Origin: Candidatus Lactobacillus pullistercoris
Lineage (GTDB): Bacteria; Bacillota; Bacilli; Lactobacillales; Lactobacillaceae
Direction: 5' to 3'
DNA: 38,509 nt
NCBI GenBank assembly: GCA_018883635.1
Contig: JAHLFT010000024.1
Location: 1-38,509, forward strand
In this document: piece after piece, positions 8,563 through 17,206 of the stretch
How the letters are laid out: every line of letters begins with the position of its first letter
How positions within the stretch are numbered: the stretch's first letter is position 1
Program-made: the position numbers and the translations under genes
The notes under the pieces: model-generated
What the model was told of the DNA's origin: nothing
Database searches by the model: none
Seen by the model: the letters and a program-made list of their open reading frames with translations, nothing else

Positions 8563-9219
8563 TTATTTGCTTAACTTGAAAATCTTTTCAAATGCAACTC
8601 GATTTGGGAAGAATTTTGGATCATTAACTTCTGCGCTTCTATCCGGATAACCCAAACCTATTGCCATTCCCACCATTTCTGTATCAGGAATTCCTGCATG
8701 TTTTCTAACTAATTCTGGATATGAGACAAGTGAGTGGGCTGGCATTACTGATAAGCCATTGTTAATTGCAATTAACATGATACTTTGTGCAAAAATACCT
8801 AAGTCAAAAACAGACCATGCTGGAGAAATCTTAGGAATAGTCAAAAATACAATTGCTGGCGCATTAAACATTTCCTTATTTGATTCAGTAAACAACTTCA
8901 ACTTATTTCTAAAGAAATATGTTTGTGAAGCTCCCATTGTTGCCATATTTTGACTTGGGAAAGTATCCCAATCAAGAGAAAGCATTGATGCAAAATCTTC
9001 TTCTGGATCAACGCCAGCTTCAATTTTCTCTCTTTGTTCTTTTCTTAATTTATTTAAACTATCACCAGTAACTACATATGCTCTCCAAGGTTGGGAATTA
9101 AGTAATGATGGCGAATGCTGTGCTTGTTTAATAACCTTTTCTAAAAGCTTTTCGTTAACTTTGCGATTTGTAAATTTACGGGTTACACGTTCTTTTTTGT
9201 AAACCTGTTCAAAATCCAT
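8563..9219 (-). CDS. Nitroreductase-family FMN oxidoreductase
   Basis: The start is placed at the ATG at 9219, eight bases after GGGAG; a TTG at 9237 would lie inside the ribosome site. The 218-residue product has the nitroreductase pattern: RVTRKFTNRKV for FMN phosphate binding, HSPSLLNSQPWRAYVV, a central segment with a long insertion (FFRNKLKLF), and GLSVMPAHSLVSYPELVR with the C-terminal MAIGLGYPD. It should reduce nitro or quinone compounds with NAD(P)H via FMN. The physiological substrate is unknown. Confidence 0.9.
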   Translation of the reverse strand: MDFEQVYKKERVTRKFTNRKVNEKLLEKVIKQAQHSPSLLNSQPWRAYVVTGDSLNKLRKEQREKIEAGVDPEEDFASMLSLDWDTFPSQNMATMGASQTYFFRNKLKLFTESNKEMFNAPAIVFLTIPKISPAWSVFDLGIFAQSIMLIAINNGLSVMPAHSLVSYPELVRKHAGIPDTEMVGMAIGLGYPDRSAEVNDPKFFPNRVAFEKIFKLSK

Positions 9220-9255
9220 TTGAGTTACTCCCTTCAAAAAAGTTTGCCATAGTAC

Positions 9256-9285
9256 ATTATATTAAAAACTTCTCAAGTATGTTCA
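9256..9285 (-). promoter_or_regulatory. Likely promoter of the nitroreductase gene
   Basis: On the minus strand TGAACA (9285-9280) is followed after 18 bases by a perfect TATAAT (9261-9256), 37 bases before the chosen start. The -35 box is only a 4/6 match. Confidence 0.45.
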
Positions 9286-9303
9286 TCTAAACTGCTAAAA
9301 TTT

Positions 9304-10140
9304 TTAGCAATTTAGATATTTTTCCAACAAAGTAAGTTTTTGCTCAGCTTCTTTTCTGCCGATTTGATAAACACGACGCAACTCATTTTGATCATTTTCC
9401 ATTGTGCCAATATTTAATGAATGAGGAGGACGAATCACAAAGATGTCTCCCTATATTTTCTTTATCCTCAATTTCATTTAAGCAAGCATTATAATCTGCA
9501 CTTCGAGTCTTTATTTTTTCTAAGACAGCTGGATAATTGTGTAAAACTACTTTTTCGATTGGCCAAAGTTTATCTCTTTTTTTACGATAACTCTTTGGTT
9601 GTGTAGTAATAACAATATTTTTATCATAATGCTTTTCAGCGAAATTAAGCGGAATCGAATCTGAAACTCCGCCATCAAAATAAAAATGCCCACCGATCGC
9701 AACTGGATGTGCAAAAAACGGAATAGACGCTGATGCTCTAACCCATTCTAAATCTGTATAACTACAATCTTTTAACAAATGATAATTGGGCTCTCCAGTT
9801 TGAACATTAGTAGATACTGTCCAAAATTCCATTGGATTTTTCGTAAACGTTTGTTTATCAAATGGATCTAATTTATCTGGAATTAGATGATAACAAAAAT
9901 TTGCTGCATAAAGATTACCAGATTGACGCCAAGATTTCCAACTAGCAAACCTAGGATTACCAGCAAAGCCTAAATTATATCTTAAAACCCTGTCTATTTG
10001 TTTCGACTTATAATTGACACCAAAGGCTGCACCAGCTGATACCCATCGAACTTAATTTTGTTTTCAAGTAGAACATCCAGAACTCCTGCTGTAAAAAGTC
10101 CTCTCATCGCTCCGCCTTCAAGAACTAGGCCTGTTTTCAT
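9304..10140 (-). pseudogene. Patatin-like phospholipase, broken by two frameshifts
   Basis: Read with two frame changes, this region encodes a patatin/RssA-like acyl hydrolase of about 280 residues from ATG at 10140 (after AAGGA) to TAA at 9304-9306. The glycine-rich GLVLEGGAMRG opens the protein, VSAGAAFGVNY carries the nucleophile Ser, and FDGGVSDSIPL carries the dyad Asp. The first lesion, at about 10043, sits exactly in the nucleophile elbow: the frame jumps between FDG and VSAG, and the Gly-x-Ser residues before it are lost. The second is at about 9448-9460, where the frame must shift to read GDIFVIRPP and the rest through LLEKYLNC. The middle 9392-9832 is the longest uninterrupted piece. 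An active enzyme is very unlikely. Confidence 0.88.
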
Positions 10141-10175
10141 TCAAATCATTCCTTAAGCTTATTTTCTATTTTATA

Positions 10176-10206
10176 ATAAAAAACCTCGACCTAGAGTCGA
10201 AGTTTC
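10176..10206 (-). terminator. Terminator downstream of the EIIA gene
   Basis: On the minus strand the complement of 10182-10205 forms a stem (AAAC-UUCGAC / GUCGAGGUUU, one bulge, 5-base loop) followed by a T-run. Confidence 0.65.
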
Positions 10207-10209
10207 TAA

Positions 10210-10701
10210 TTATTTAAATTCAATGGTTTGAACTTTTTGACCATGTTTAACTTTACCACGTTCAACAGGAGAAATGTGTTTCAACACATTCATATTAGCA
10301 TATACTATTATTACACTATCATCGTAACCTGCAGCAGTAATTTGTTTAGTATCCATTGTTAACAATGGTTCGCCTTTTTTCACTCGACCGCCTTGCTGAA
10401 CTTTAAGAGTAAACGGTTCACCTTTTAATTCAACAGTATCCAAACCCAGATGAACTAAAACTTCTAAGCCTTCTTTGGTACTAATGCCAATTGCGTGTTT
10501 GCTTGAAAATAAATTTGAAACTTCTCCACTAATTGGAGCATACACTTGATCAGCTGATGGTTTAATTGCAAAACCATCCCCTAAGATTTTGGTCGAAAAG
10601 ACATCATCTTTTATATCAGTTATCGGCATCAGTTGTCCATCTACTGCAGCTACTAAATCAATATCCTCTGCTGGTTTGTTCTTTCTAAATAAATTAAACA
10701 T
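10210..10701 (-). CDS. PTS glucose-type EIIA protein
   Basis: This 163-residue free-standing EIIA has the hallmark VHLGLDTVELKG, whose His accepts phosphate from HPr, and DGFAIKP, APISGEVSNLFSSKHAIG and GYDDSVIIV, which build the beta-sandwich. Such crr-like proteins pass phosphate to EIICB partners of the glucose/sucrose/beta-glucoside family. No EIIB or EIIC partner is adjacent; the EIIC at 1723-3051 is of the lactose/cellobiose type and would not be its natural partner. A candidate cre box lies about 90 bases upstream. Confidence 0.93.
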   Translation of the reverse strand: MFNLFRKNKPAEDIDLVAAVDGQLMPITDIKDDVFSTKILGDGFAIKPSADQVYAPISGEVSNLFSSKHAIGISTKEGLEVLVHLGLDTVELKGEPFTLKVQQGGRVKKGEPLLTMDTKQITAAGYDDSVIIVYANMNVLKHISPVERGKVKHGQKVQTIEFK

Positions 10702-10791
10702 AATAAAAGCCTCAAAAATTTAAAAAGTATCTGTATTTCATTTGTATCCTATAAAAAATATTTTCTTATACACTTATAATAGCACAAATAA

Positions 10792-10805
10792 GGTAATCGC
10801 TTACA
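10792..10805 (-). promoter_or_regulatory. Candidate catabolite-responsive element (cre) upstream of EIIA
   Basis: The minus strand reads TGTAAGCGATTACC, matching the CcpA consensus TGWAANCGNTNWCA at 13 of 14 positions. It lies just upstream of a TATTAT -10-like box, where CcpA binding could block or stimulate the EIIA promoter. Confidence 0.45.
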
Positions 10806-10837
10806 GAAAGTGAAAACTTCTAATTTTTCTAAAAAAT

Positions 10838-10868
10838 AAAAAGCGCTTGAGTTTTCTCAAACGCTCTT
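10838..10868 (-). terminator. Terminator downstream of xpk
   Basis: AGCGCTTGAG (10842-10851) and CTCAAACGCT (10856-10865) pair around TTTT, with one G-U pair on the minus strand, then a T-rich run. Confidence 0.85.
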
Positions 10869-10877
10869 ATTTAGGCT

Positions 10878-13277
10878 TTATTTCAAGCCTTTCCACTTCC
10901 ACTCAGTGACTTCTGGCATGTCTTTACCATTATCACGAATATATTGGTGGTGCTTTTCAAGCAAGTCATCCATATGACTAATGAAATCGGCATTCTTGCC
11001 TTTCAATTTTTCAACGCTTTCAACAGCATCCTTGGCCAAATCGAAACGATCCAAGTGGTTCAAAACCCGCATGTCAAATGGAGTGGTAATATCACCATTT
11101 TCTTCATAACAGTGAATATGAACGTTGTGTCGATTTCTAGCAAACCAAATTGATTCCATCATCGTCTTGTAGCCGTGCCATGCAAAAATAACCGGTACAT
11201 CCTTTGGGAATAAACGATCAAATTCTTCATCAGAAAGTGCATTCTTATTATCTTTAGGACTCATTAACTTCATGACATCAATTACGTTAATGTAGCGAAT
11301 CTTAAGATCTGGGAATTTATCATGCAAGATATCAATTGCTGCCAAAGTTTCCATTGTTGGTTCTGTTTCTGTTGAAGCAAAGACAACATCTGGCTTAGCG
11401 CCTTGATCAGTTGAAGCCCAATCAACATAGCCTAAACCATGATCAACTAATTTTTGTGCTTCTTCAATTGAGAACCATTGTGGACGAGGCTGTTTTGAAG
11501 TTACCAAAACGTTGATGCATTCGCGATCTTGTAAAGCTTTGTTACCGACTGCTAATAAAGTATTAGTGTCTGATGGTAAATATTCATGAATAAGATCTGG
11601 ACGATTCTTTTCAAATAAGTGAGTTAGAACACCTGGATCTTGGTGAGTATAACCATTATGATCTTGTTGGAAAACGGTTGACGTAGCAACAAAGTTAAGT
11701 GATGGATAATCATGACGCCAGTATTGTTCCTTAGCTTTTCTAAGCCATTTCATGTGTTGAGTGAGCATGGAATCAACTACCCGGCCAAATGCTTCATAAG
11801 TTGCAAAGAAGCCGTGACGACCAGTTAAAACATAGCCCTCAAGAAAGCCTTCATCTTGGTGTTCTGATAATTGCGAATCAATTACTCGACCACTTGGAGC
11901 CAAGTTTTCATCATTTGGTTCATGAATATCTGCTTCCCATTGACGCTTTTGGTCATCAAGAAGTTTAAACAAACGATTAGACTTAGATTCATCTGGACCA
12001 AAGCCACGGAAAGTAGTTGGATTATTCTTTGCTACTTCATTTAAATATTTAGCCCATTCAACCATGTCTTGTGCTTCCACAGAGCCTGGCTTATCAAACT
12101 TCAAGGCAAAATCACGATAGTCTGGTAAGTTTAAGCGCTTAGGATCCTTGCCACCGTTAGTAATTGGATTCATCGTCATCCGGTGATCACCTTGAGCGGT
12201 GTTTTCAAGCACGATTTCCTTTGGCGAACCATCTTCGTTGAACAATTCATCAGGTTTATAACTCTCGAGCCAATCAACAAGCATATCAGCATGCTTCATA
12301 TCATTTTGAGCAACTGGAATTGGAATTTGGTGAGCTCTAAATGAGTTTTCGATTGGATTACCATCAAGATCCTTCTTAGGACCAGTCCATCCCTTTGGAC
12401 ATTGGAAGATAATGACTGGCCAATGTGGTAATGTTGCATCATTGTTTTCACGAGCATGTTTTTGAATTGCCTTAATTTCTTCGATCACTTCATCCATTGT
12501 CTTAGCCATCTCTTCATGAACTTGCATTAGATCTTTTTCGCCATCAAAACGGCCACCCTTAAAGACGGAAACAAAGTGTGGATCCCAGCCCATACCGCGG
12601 AAGTATTCCGTTAATTCTTGATCGCTCATTCTTGAAACAATAGTCGGATTAGAAATCTTAAAACCATTAATTTGTAAGATTGGCAATACTGCCCCGTCAG
12701 TAATTGGATTAATAAATTTGTCACTAAACCATGATGCTGCAAGTGGACCTGTTTCAGCTTCACCATCACCAATTTCAACAGCGGCAATGACATCAGGATT
12801 ATCTAAAACTGCACCAACGCCGTGAGATAATGCATAACCCAATTCTCCACCTTCATGGATTGAGCCTGGAGTTTCGGGAGCAGCATGCGAAGCAACACCA
12901 CCCGGAAAACTGAAGCGCTTGAATAACTTAGCCATTCCTTTTTCATCTTGAGTTATTTCAGGATAGCGTTCAGTATATGACCCATCAAGATATGAGTTTG
13001 AAACCATTACTTGGCCACCGTGACCGGAACCTTCAATGTAGAACATATCTAAGTCATACTTCTTAAGTACACGATTCAAGTGAGCATAAATAAAGTTTTG
13101 CGGAGCAATTGTACCCCAGTGACCAATTGGCTTAGGTTTAACATCTTCTGCAACCAACTTATGCTTTAATAAAGGATTCTTCATTAAGAAAAGTTGTCCA
13201 ACGGATAAGTAATTAGCAGCACGCCAATATGCATCGACGCTCTTTAAGTATTCTTTTGAATCATAATTAACTGACAT
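10878..13277 (-). CDS. xpk: Xylulose-5-phosphate/fructose-6-phosphate phosphoketolase
   Basis: The start is set at 13277 because GAAGGAG lies seven bases upstream; a TTG at 13292 overlaps that site. The 799-residue protein has the full family length. Thiamine diphosphate and substrate motifs are seen in order: [73 protein letters not shown] and [14 protein letters not shown]. It splits xylulose-5-P (or fructose-6-P) to acetyl-phosphate plus glyceraldehyde-3-P (or erythrose-4-P), which yields ATP through acetate kinase. A good promoter lies upstream and a terminator downstream, so it is transcribed alone, divergently from the DeoR regulator. Confidence 0.97.
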   Translation of the reverse strand: MSVNYDSKEYLKSVDAYWRAANYLSVGQLFLMKNPLLKHKLVAEDVKPKPIGHWGTIAPQNFIYAHLNRVLKKYDLDMFYIEGSGHGGQVMVSNSYLDGSYTERYPEITQDEKGMAKLFKRFSFPGGVASHAAPETPGSIHEGGELGYALSHGVGAVLDNPDVIAAVEIGDGEAETGPLAASWFSDKFINPITDGAVLPILQINGFKISNPTIVSRMSDQELTEYFRGMGWDPHFVSVFKGGRFDGEKDLMQVHEEMAKTMDEVIEEIKAIQKHARENNDATLPHWPVIIFQCPKGWTGPKKDLDGNPIENSFRAHQIPIPVAQNDMKHADMLVDWLESYKPDELFNEDGSPKEIVLENTAQGDHRMTMNPITNGGKDPKRLNLPDYRDFALKFDKPGSVEAQDMVEWAKYLNEVAKNNPTTFRGFGPDESKSNRLFKLLDDQKRQWEADIHEPNDENLAPSGRVIDSQLSEHQDEGFLEGYVLTGRHGFFATYEAFGRVVDSMLTQHMKWLRKAKEQYWRHDYPSLNFVATSTVFQQDHNGYTHQDPGVLTHLFEKNRPDLIHEYLPSDTNTLLAVGNKALQDRECINVLVTSKQPRPQWFSIEEAQKLVDHGLGYVDWASTDQGAKPDVVFASTETEPTMETLAAIDILHDKFPDLKIRYINVIDVMKLMSPKDNKNALSDEEFDRLFPKDVPVIFAWHGYKTMMESIWFARNRHNVHIHCYEENGDITTPFDMRVLNHLDRFDLAKDAVESVEKLKGKNADFISHMDDLLEKHHQYIRDNGKDMPEVTEWKWKGLK

Positions 13278-13324
13278 TTTGTTCTCCTTCAATAAGAAAT
13301 TTACTCAATACTTGTCTTAATTTC

Positions 13325-13352
13325 ATCATACCAGTTTTTGTGATTAGTTCAA
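13325..13352 (-). promoter_or_regulatory. xpk promoter
   Basis: Minus-strand TTGAAC (13352-13347), 16-base spacer ending TGG, then TATGAT (13330-13325): a near-consensus extended -10 promoter about 48 bases before the xpk start. Confidence 0.65.
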
Positions 13353-13361
13353 CCATTTAGC

Positions 13362-13381
13362 AAATTGGTACCTCCCAATTT
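13362..13381. repeat. Inverted repeat upstream of the xpk promoter
   Basis: AAATTGG (13362-13368) and CCAATTT (13375-13381) form a 7-base dyad with a 6-base centre, placed ten bases upstream of the xpk -35 box. It could be an operator; no regulator can be assigned from the sequence. Confidence 0.45.
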
Positions 13382-13473
13382 TTATAAAAAATCTAAGTGT
13401 TTTAATTTGATCAATTATGATTTAATAGCTTTATATACGCTTTTTTGAAATAAGCTATATTTACTAAATTACG

Positions 13474-13519
13474 TAAACACTGAAATGTGCTTAAATATTA
13501 ATAGTTAAACACGTATAAA
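13474..13519 (+). promoter_or_regulatory. Promoter of the DeoR-type gene with paired direct repeats
   Basis: TTAAAT (13491-13496), a 17-base spacer, and TATAAA (13514-13519) form a plausible promoter. Two copies of TAAACAC (13474-13480 and 13506-13512), 32 bases apart or about three helical turns, lie just upstream of the -35 and inside the spacer. They are candidate operator half-sites. Confidence 0.4.
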
Positions 13520-13567
13520 ATCAATATTTTTGGTTAAAAGATGTTAATCTACGCATGGAGGAAGAAA

Positions 13568-14344
13568 ATGACTCAAGAAGAACGTTTAAAAGAAATCAGA
13601 AATTGGTTAGAAAAAGAACATGAATTAACAACTAGACAACTAGCTGATCATTTCAACGTCTCGTTTGACACTGCAAGACGCGATGTTCTTCGTCTAACAA
13701 ATACTGGTCAAGCAATCAGAATTCATGGCGGACTAATGGATATTGATCGGAATGGCGTACCGGACTTTTTAGCAAGAAACCAGATTCAATCTCCTATAAA
13801 AGAAAAAATGGCACAGCTGGCTAAACATTTTGTCCATCCCGGTCAATTAGACTTTATTGGTACTTCTACTAGTTTAAGGCAACTATGCAGTTTAATTACC
13901 GGTATGAACCTTGAAGTTATTACGAATTCAATTGATAACGCTCTAGCATTGATGACCAATCCACTTCCCTCCGTAAATTTATTAGGTGGTGAAATTAAGA
14001 AAAAAGAACGCTTAATTTATTCATCAAGCGCTTTAGCAGAAATCAATAAGATTCATTTTAATACTGTCTTCATTGGTACTTCCAGAGTTCGCACAGATGG
14101 AGTATATACTTCAACTTTACAAGATGCAGAATTAATTTCAAACGTCGTTTCTCGAGCAAGTCAAGTTGTATTAATTGCTGAAAAATATAAATTCACTAAT
14201 AAAAGTTCTTCCCCGTTTATGTCTTGTTCTTTAGATAAGATTGATGTCGTCATCACCGACACATTCTTACCTCCAGAATTTCAGCAATTGTTTAATCCGA
14301 ATACACAGATCATTTCGGTAACGAGGCGAAAAAATCATGATTAA
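13568..14344 (+). CDS. DeoR-family transcriptional regulator
   Basis: The start at 13568 is preceded by ATGGAGGAAG; an ATG at 13541 lacks a site. The 258-residue protein has the DeoR helix-turn-helix at residues 5-57 (ELTTRQLADHFNVSFDTARRDVLRL, then IRIHGG), and the sugar-phosphate-sensing DeoRC domain (LDFIGTSTSLRQL, VITNS, LLGGEIKKK, VFIGTSRVRTDGVYT, IAEKYKF). Such proteins usually repress sugar or nucleoside genes and are released by a phosphorylated sugar. Divergence from xpk suggests that xpk or this gene itself may be the target; this is inference. Confidence 0.88.
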   Translation: MTQEERLKEIRNWLEKEHELTTRQLADHFNVSFDTARRDVLRLTNTGQAIRIHGGLMDIDRNGVPDFLARNQIQSPIKEKMAQLAKHFVHPGQLDFIGTSTSLRQLCSLITGMNLEVITNSIDNALALMTNPLPSVNLLGGEIKKKERLIYSSSALAEINKIHFNTVFIGTSRVRTDGVYTSTLQDAELISNVVSRASQVVLIAEKYKFTNKSSSPFMSCSLDKIDVVITDTFLPPEFQQLFNPNTQIISVTRRKNHD

Positions 14345-14699
14345 TTTGATTAAAATTAAAAGTCAAGAGAAAAAGCAAGAAGAGAATAACATTTATGAAA
14401 ATTTAACCCAATTCTATCAAAGCTTCTTTAGCAACTTATATAACGAATGCAATATAAAAAAATATCGGCAAATTCGTGATGCAATCGGTTTAGTAATGCG
14501 TAAATTTGAAAGTAACGATCATCCCCTTGCATACACGAGTAAGTTAGTAATGTATATTGAAGCGCGGGTTACTATTTATCGTTTACATTTAACTAATGAA
14601 CAACAAAAATTATTATCTGCACTTGGAGAAGAATCCAAGCATATGAATTTAAATTTTGTTTACACTAGTCCGATAGATGATCTTAATCAATTTAATTAA
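14337..14699 (+). CDS. Putative bacteriocin immunity protein (enterocin A immunity-like)
   Basis: The 120-residue product is predicted all-helical and charged, with no signal or membrane helix. Its segments NLTQFYQSFFSNLYN, PLAYTSKLVMYIEARV and LTNEQQKLLSALG fit the four-helix pattern of small class II bacteriocin immunity proteins, although the match is by pattern only. Its ATG overlaps the DeoR end by eight bases, so it is translated from the same message, with only a weak GAGG site. No bacteriocin precursor or export gene is in the window. It might be an orphan immunity gene or an accessory to the regulator. Confidence 0.55.
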   Translation: MINLIKIKSQEKKQEENNIYENLTQFYQSFFSNLYNECNIKKYRQIRDAIGLVMRKFESNDHPLAYTSKLVMYIEARVTIYRLHLTNEQQKLLSALGEESKHMNLNFVYTSPIDDLNQFN

Positions 14700-14700
14700 A

Positions 14701-14755
14701 AAGATGTTGTTAGTAGCGTTCCCCCTAAACGTTCAACTAGCAACATCTTTTTTAT
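14701..14755. terminator. Bidirectional terminator between the immunity-like gene and gntR
   Basis: A 14-base stem, 14701-14714 (AAGATGTTG...) paired with 14736-14749 (...CAACATCTT), with one G-U pair and a 21-base loop, is followed by T-runs for both directions. Confidence 0.85.
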
Positions 14756-14760
14756 TTATT

Positions 14761-15486
14761 CTACTTATTTACATTGACAAAAGTGTTAAACCGCATGTAA
14801 CGATAATGCACTCTCATATTTGAGATTTCAAAAGGCGTTCCATCATCTAAAAAGAAAATACCGGACATCACTCCGACAGGCTCAACTGGCTTTAATTTCA
14901 TCTCAGTTTGATCTTCTTTTGACGATGGTTCAACAGTAATATTCAAAAAGGCTTTCGTCACAGTTTTATTCTGTTCATCTTCTAGATAATTAAAGAGCGA
15001 AGACTGCAAAATTTCAGACTTTAATTCAGGCATAATTTTGATTGGAATATAACCTGTTTCAATCAAAAATGGTTGTTCTTCAAGCAAACGCAGCCGTTTA
15101 AACTCATATACAAAATCATTTTCGTTTAAAAATAAATCTTGAGCAATTTCTGAAGAAGCTTTGATAACTTGAAAATTCAATAATTTGATATTTTGTTTCT
15201 TACCAGGAACACGAAAACTATCTGTTAACCCAATGTTAGAACCCTCGTAACTAAACAAGGCTTGATTTTTTAAATAGAGTGGATTGACAAAAGTTCCACT
15301 TCCTCTTTTTTTAAAAACAATTCCCTGTTGAGCTAATAATCCTAATGCTCGTTTCATTGACGAACGACTAACTTCATACTTTGCTGCCAAGCTCCGTTCA
15401 TCGGGAAGTCGCATTCCCTCATAATTGCCTTTTAATATATTCTGCTTAATATCACGCATTACATTGCGATAAACAAAATCTGTCAT
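14761..15486 (-). CDS. GntR-family (HutC/UTRA) transcriptional regulator
   Basis: The 241-residue protein has an N-terminal winged helix-turn-helix (about 7-70: MRLPDERSLAAKYEVSRSSMKRALGLLAQQG, KKRGSGTFV) and a C-terminal UTRA ligand-binding domain (VYEFKRLRLLEEQPFLIETGYIP; TPFEISNMRVHYRYMRF). It directly follows the nucleoside hydrolase gene with the hydrolase TAA abutting its ATG. It is therefore very likely the local regulator of nucleoside use, sensing a nucleoside or sugar-phosphate effector. The ligand is not deducible. Confidence 0.9.
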   Translation of the reverse strand: MTDFVYRNVMRDIKQNILKGNYEGMRLPDERSLAAKYEVSRSSMKRALGLLAQQGIVFKKRGSGTFVNPLYLKNQALFSYEGSNIGLTDSFRVPGKKQNIKLLNFQVIKASSEIAQDLFLNENDFVYEFKRLRLLEEQPFLIETGYIPIKIMPELKSEILQSSLFNYLEDEQNKTVTKAFLNITVEPSSKEDQTEMKLKPVEPVGVMSGIFFLDDGTPFEISNMRVHYRYMRFNTFVNVNK

Positions 15487-16410
15487 TTACATTCTTCCCT
15501 GATCAGCCAGTTTAATTTTATTGATAAACCAATCCGCAAACATCTTAACATCTACATCTATAGCAACTTCTGCATTTGGATTGTTACTCATAAAATTAAT
15601 TACACTAGCACCATATGTGTATCTACCCGCTAATTCGACTTCAACATTTGCTTTCCTAACGCTAAAAGCTTCTGGACACAAAATCAAGCCAACTGCTGTT
15701 GGATCAAAAATCTTGATTCTTGGATCACCATCAGGTTCATGAATATTTGAAAATAGTGAATATAACATGTTTCCAACTTCTCCACAATTTTTAATTTGCG
15801 TCATTTGCTCTTGAGTAACATGAGCCTTATTACCAATTTCAAGTGGTGCCATTTTGATTTTTAAACCACTTTGGAAAACTACTTGAGCAGCTTCTGGATC
15901 ACCTGCAATATTATATTCAGCTAGCGGGCTATGATTACCGCGACCAATGTTTCCGCCCATGATTACTAGTTGTTCGATATTTTCAACTACATTTGGATAT
16001 TGTTTAAGTAATAATGCATAATCAGTTAATGGTCCTATCCCAAGCAAAGTAACTTTAACAGGGCTGTCCATAATTGCATTATACATTAAGGTTGCTGCTA
16101 AACCTGGCACAACTAATTCATCTGTTGCTTCTTCAAAGTCAAAACCAGCCACACCGGTTTTACCATGAACTGAAGCTGCACTTATTTTAGGTGCCACTAA
16201 TGGTTGGTTGGCACCAGAGACTACTGGGACTTTTGTATGCAAAAACTTTTCCAAATTTAAAGTATTTTGCAAAGTATATTCAAGTGCTACATTACCCCAG
16301 GTTGGAATAATCATTTTGACATCTAATTCTTGGGCAAAAAGACTAATTGTCATTGCGGCAATATCGTCAATTCCTGGGTCAGTCGAAATAATTAATGGCG
16401 TTTTGGTCAT
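15487..16410 (-). CDS. Inosine-uridine-type nucleoside N-ribohydrolase
   Basis: The 307-residue enzyme belongs to the IunH/Rih family. It shows the N-terminal calcium-binding STDPGIDDIAAM cluster, GANQPLV, SVHGKTGVAGFDF, VTLLGIGPLTDYALLL, IMGGNIGRGNHSPLAEYNIAGDPEAA and the C-terminal ILCPEAF region, which together hold the metal and ribose. It cleaves nucleosides to free base plus ribose in the cytosol. It is followed without a gap by a GntR regulator, and the ribose it yields can be taken up by the adjacent rbsK and rpiA products. Purine versus pyrimidine preference cannot be told from the sequence. RBS AAAGGAAG precedes the ATG. Confidence 0.93.
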   Translation of the reverse strand: MTKTPLIISTDPGIDDIAAMTISLFAQELDVKMIIPTWGNVALEYTLQNTLNLEKFLHTKVPVVSGANQPLVAPKISAASVHGKTGVAGFDFEEATDELVVPGLAATLMYNAIMDSPVKVTLLGIGPLTDYALLLKQYPNVVENIEQLVIMGGNIGRGNHSPLAEYNIAGDPEAAQVVFQSGLKIKMAPLEIGNKAHVTQEQMTQIKNCGEVGNMLYSLFSNIHEPDGDPRIKIFDPTAVGLILCPEAFSVRKANVEVELAGRYTYGASVINFMSNNPNAEVAIDVDVKMFADWFINKIKLADQGRM

Positions 16411-16445
16411 TAAAATCTTCCTTTCGCTTTCTATCGTGTAAGTTA

Positions 16446-16454
16446 ATCATACCA
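16446..16454 (-). promoter_or_regulatory. Extended -10 promoter of the nucleoside hydrolase operon
   Basis: Minus-strand TGG followed by TATGAT (16451-16446), 35 bases before the hydrolase start. No clear -35 is present, as is common for extended -10 promoters. Confidence 0.4.
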
Positions 16455-16481
16455 AAAGATTAAAAATTAAGTTATAGAAAA

Positions 16482-16508
16482 ATAAAACGAGTAAAATTAC
16501 TCGCTTTT
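16482..16508 (-). terminator. Terminator downstream of rpiA
   Basis: Minus-strand CGAGT / ACTCG (16503-16499 and 16492-16488) around AATTTT, followed by TTTTATTTTT. Confidence 0.7.
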
Positions 16509-16510
16509 CA

Positions 16511-17206
16511 TTATTTTTTCTTCTCTTCAATTCTGCCATCGCTATGAGCAATAATTACTTCATCACACATATCTAAGAACAAGCCATGTTCAACTACACC
16601 AACTGTATGATCGAGATAATCAGCTAAGCCATGAGGTGCAGGAATAGGGTCACAAGCCAAGTCAATAATATAATTACCGTAGTGAGTTACGTAACGCTTG
16701 CCATTTTCATCTAGGCGCCATCTTGGTTTTAAACCTTCTTGTTCAAATCTCTTAAAATTCTGTTCACATGAAATTGGTAAAACTTCCACAGGTAAAGCAA
16801 AACCACTTAACCGATGTACTAATTTAGATTCATCAACAATCCAAATTATCTTTTTAGAATTAATTGCAACGTTTTTTTCAAGGGTAAGTGCACCACCACC
16901 ACCCTTAATTCCATCAAGGTTATCAGCCACACGGTCAGCACCATCAACTGTCAAATCAAGATCATCGACTTGGCTTAATTCATCGACTTTAAATCCTAGT
17001 GACTCAAGCTGCTTCTTACTGCGATTAGAAGTCGTCACTATGTGTTTTAATTTTAAATTTTCTCTTTCTTTTCTTTTAGCTAACGCATCAATAAAAAAGG
17101 CAACTGTAGAACCCGTTCCTACACCCAAAGATGAACTATTTTCGACAATTTCAGCTGCTTTAGTAGCTGCTTCTTTTTTTAGTTGATCTTGTTTTGTCTT
17201 ATCCAT
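16511..17206 (-). CDS. rpiA: Ribose-5-phosphate isomerase A
   Basis: The 231-residue enzyme interconverts ribose-5-P and ribulose-5-P. Characteristic segments are present: LGVGTGSTVAFFIDALAKR, TTSNRSKKQLESLGF, DLTVDGADRV (catalytic Asp region), KGGGGALTLEKNVA and the C-terminal LDHTVGVVEHGLFLDM. It follows rbsK directly, the rbsK TAA abutting its ATG, so ribokinase and isomerase are made together. This is the direct route from ribose into the pentose phosphate pool used by xpk. Confidence 0.96.
   Translation of the reverse strand: MDKTKQDQLKKEAATKAAEIVENSSSLGVGTGSTVAFFIDALAKRKERENLKLKHIVTTSNRSKKQLESLGFKVDELSQVDDLDLTVDGADRVADNLDGIKGGGGALTLEKNVAINSKKIIWIVDESKLVHRLSGFALPVEVLPISCEQNFKRFEQEGLKPRWRLDENGKRYVTHYGNYIIDLACDPIPAPHGLADYLDHTVGVVEHGLFLDMCDEVIIAHSDGRIEEKKK

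Noticed and set aside
9293-9309. TGCTAAAA/TTTTAGCA palindrome at the end of the patatin pseudogene
   Set aside because: The loop is too tight and no T-run follows, so I do not call it a terminator.
16698-17186. 162-codon plus-strand open frame opposite rpiA
   Set aside because: It has a Ser/Pro-rich composition and is antisense to a strongly conserved gene; no ribosome site.
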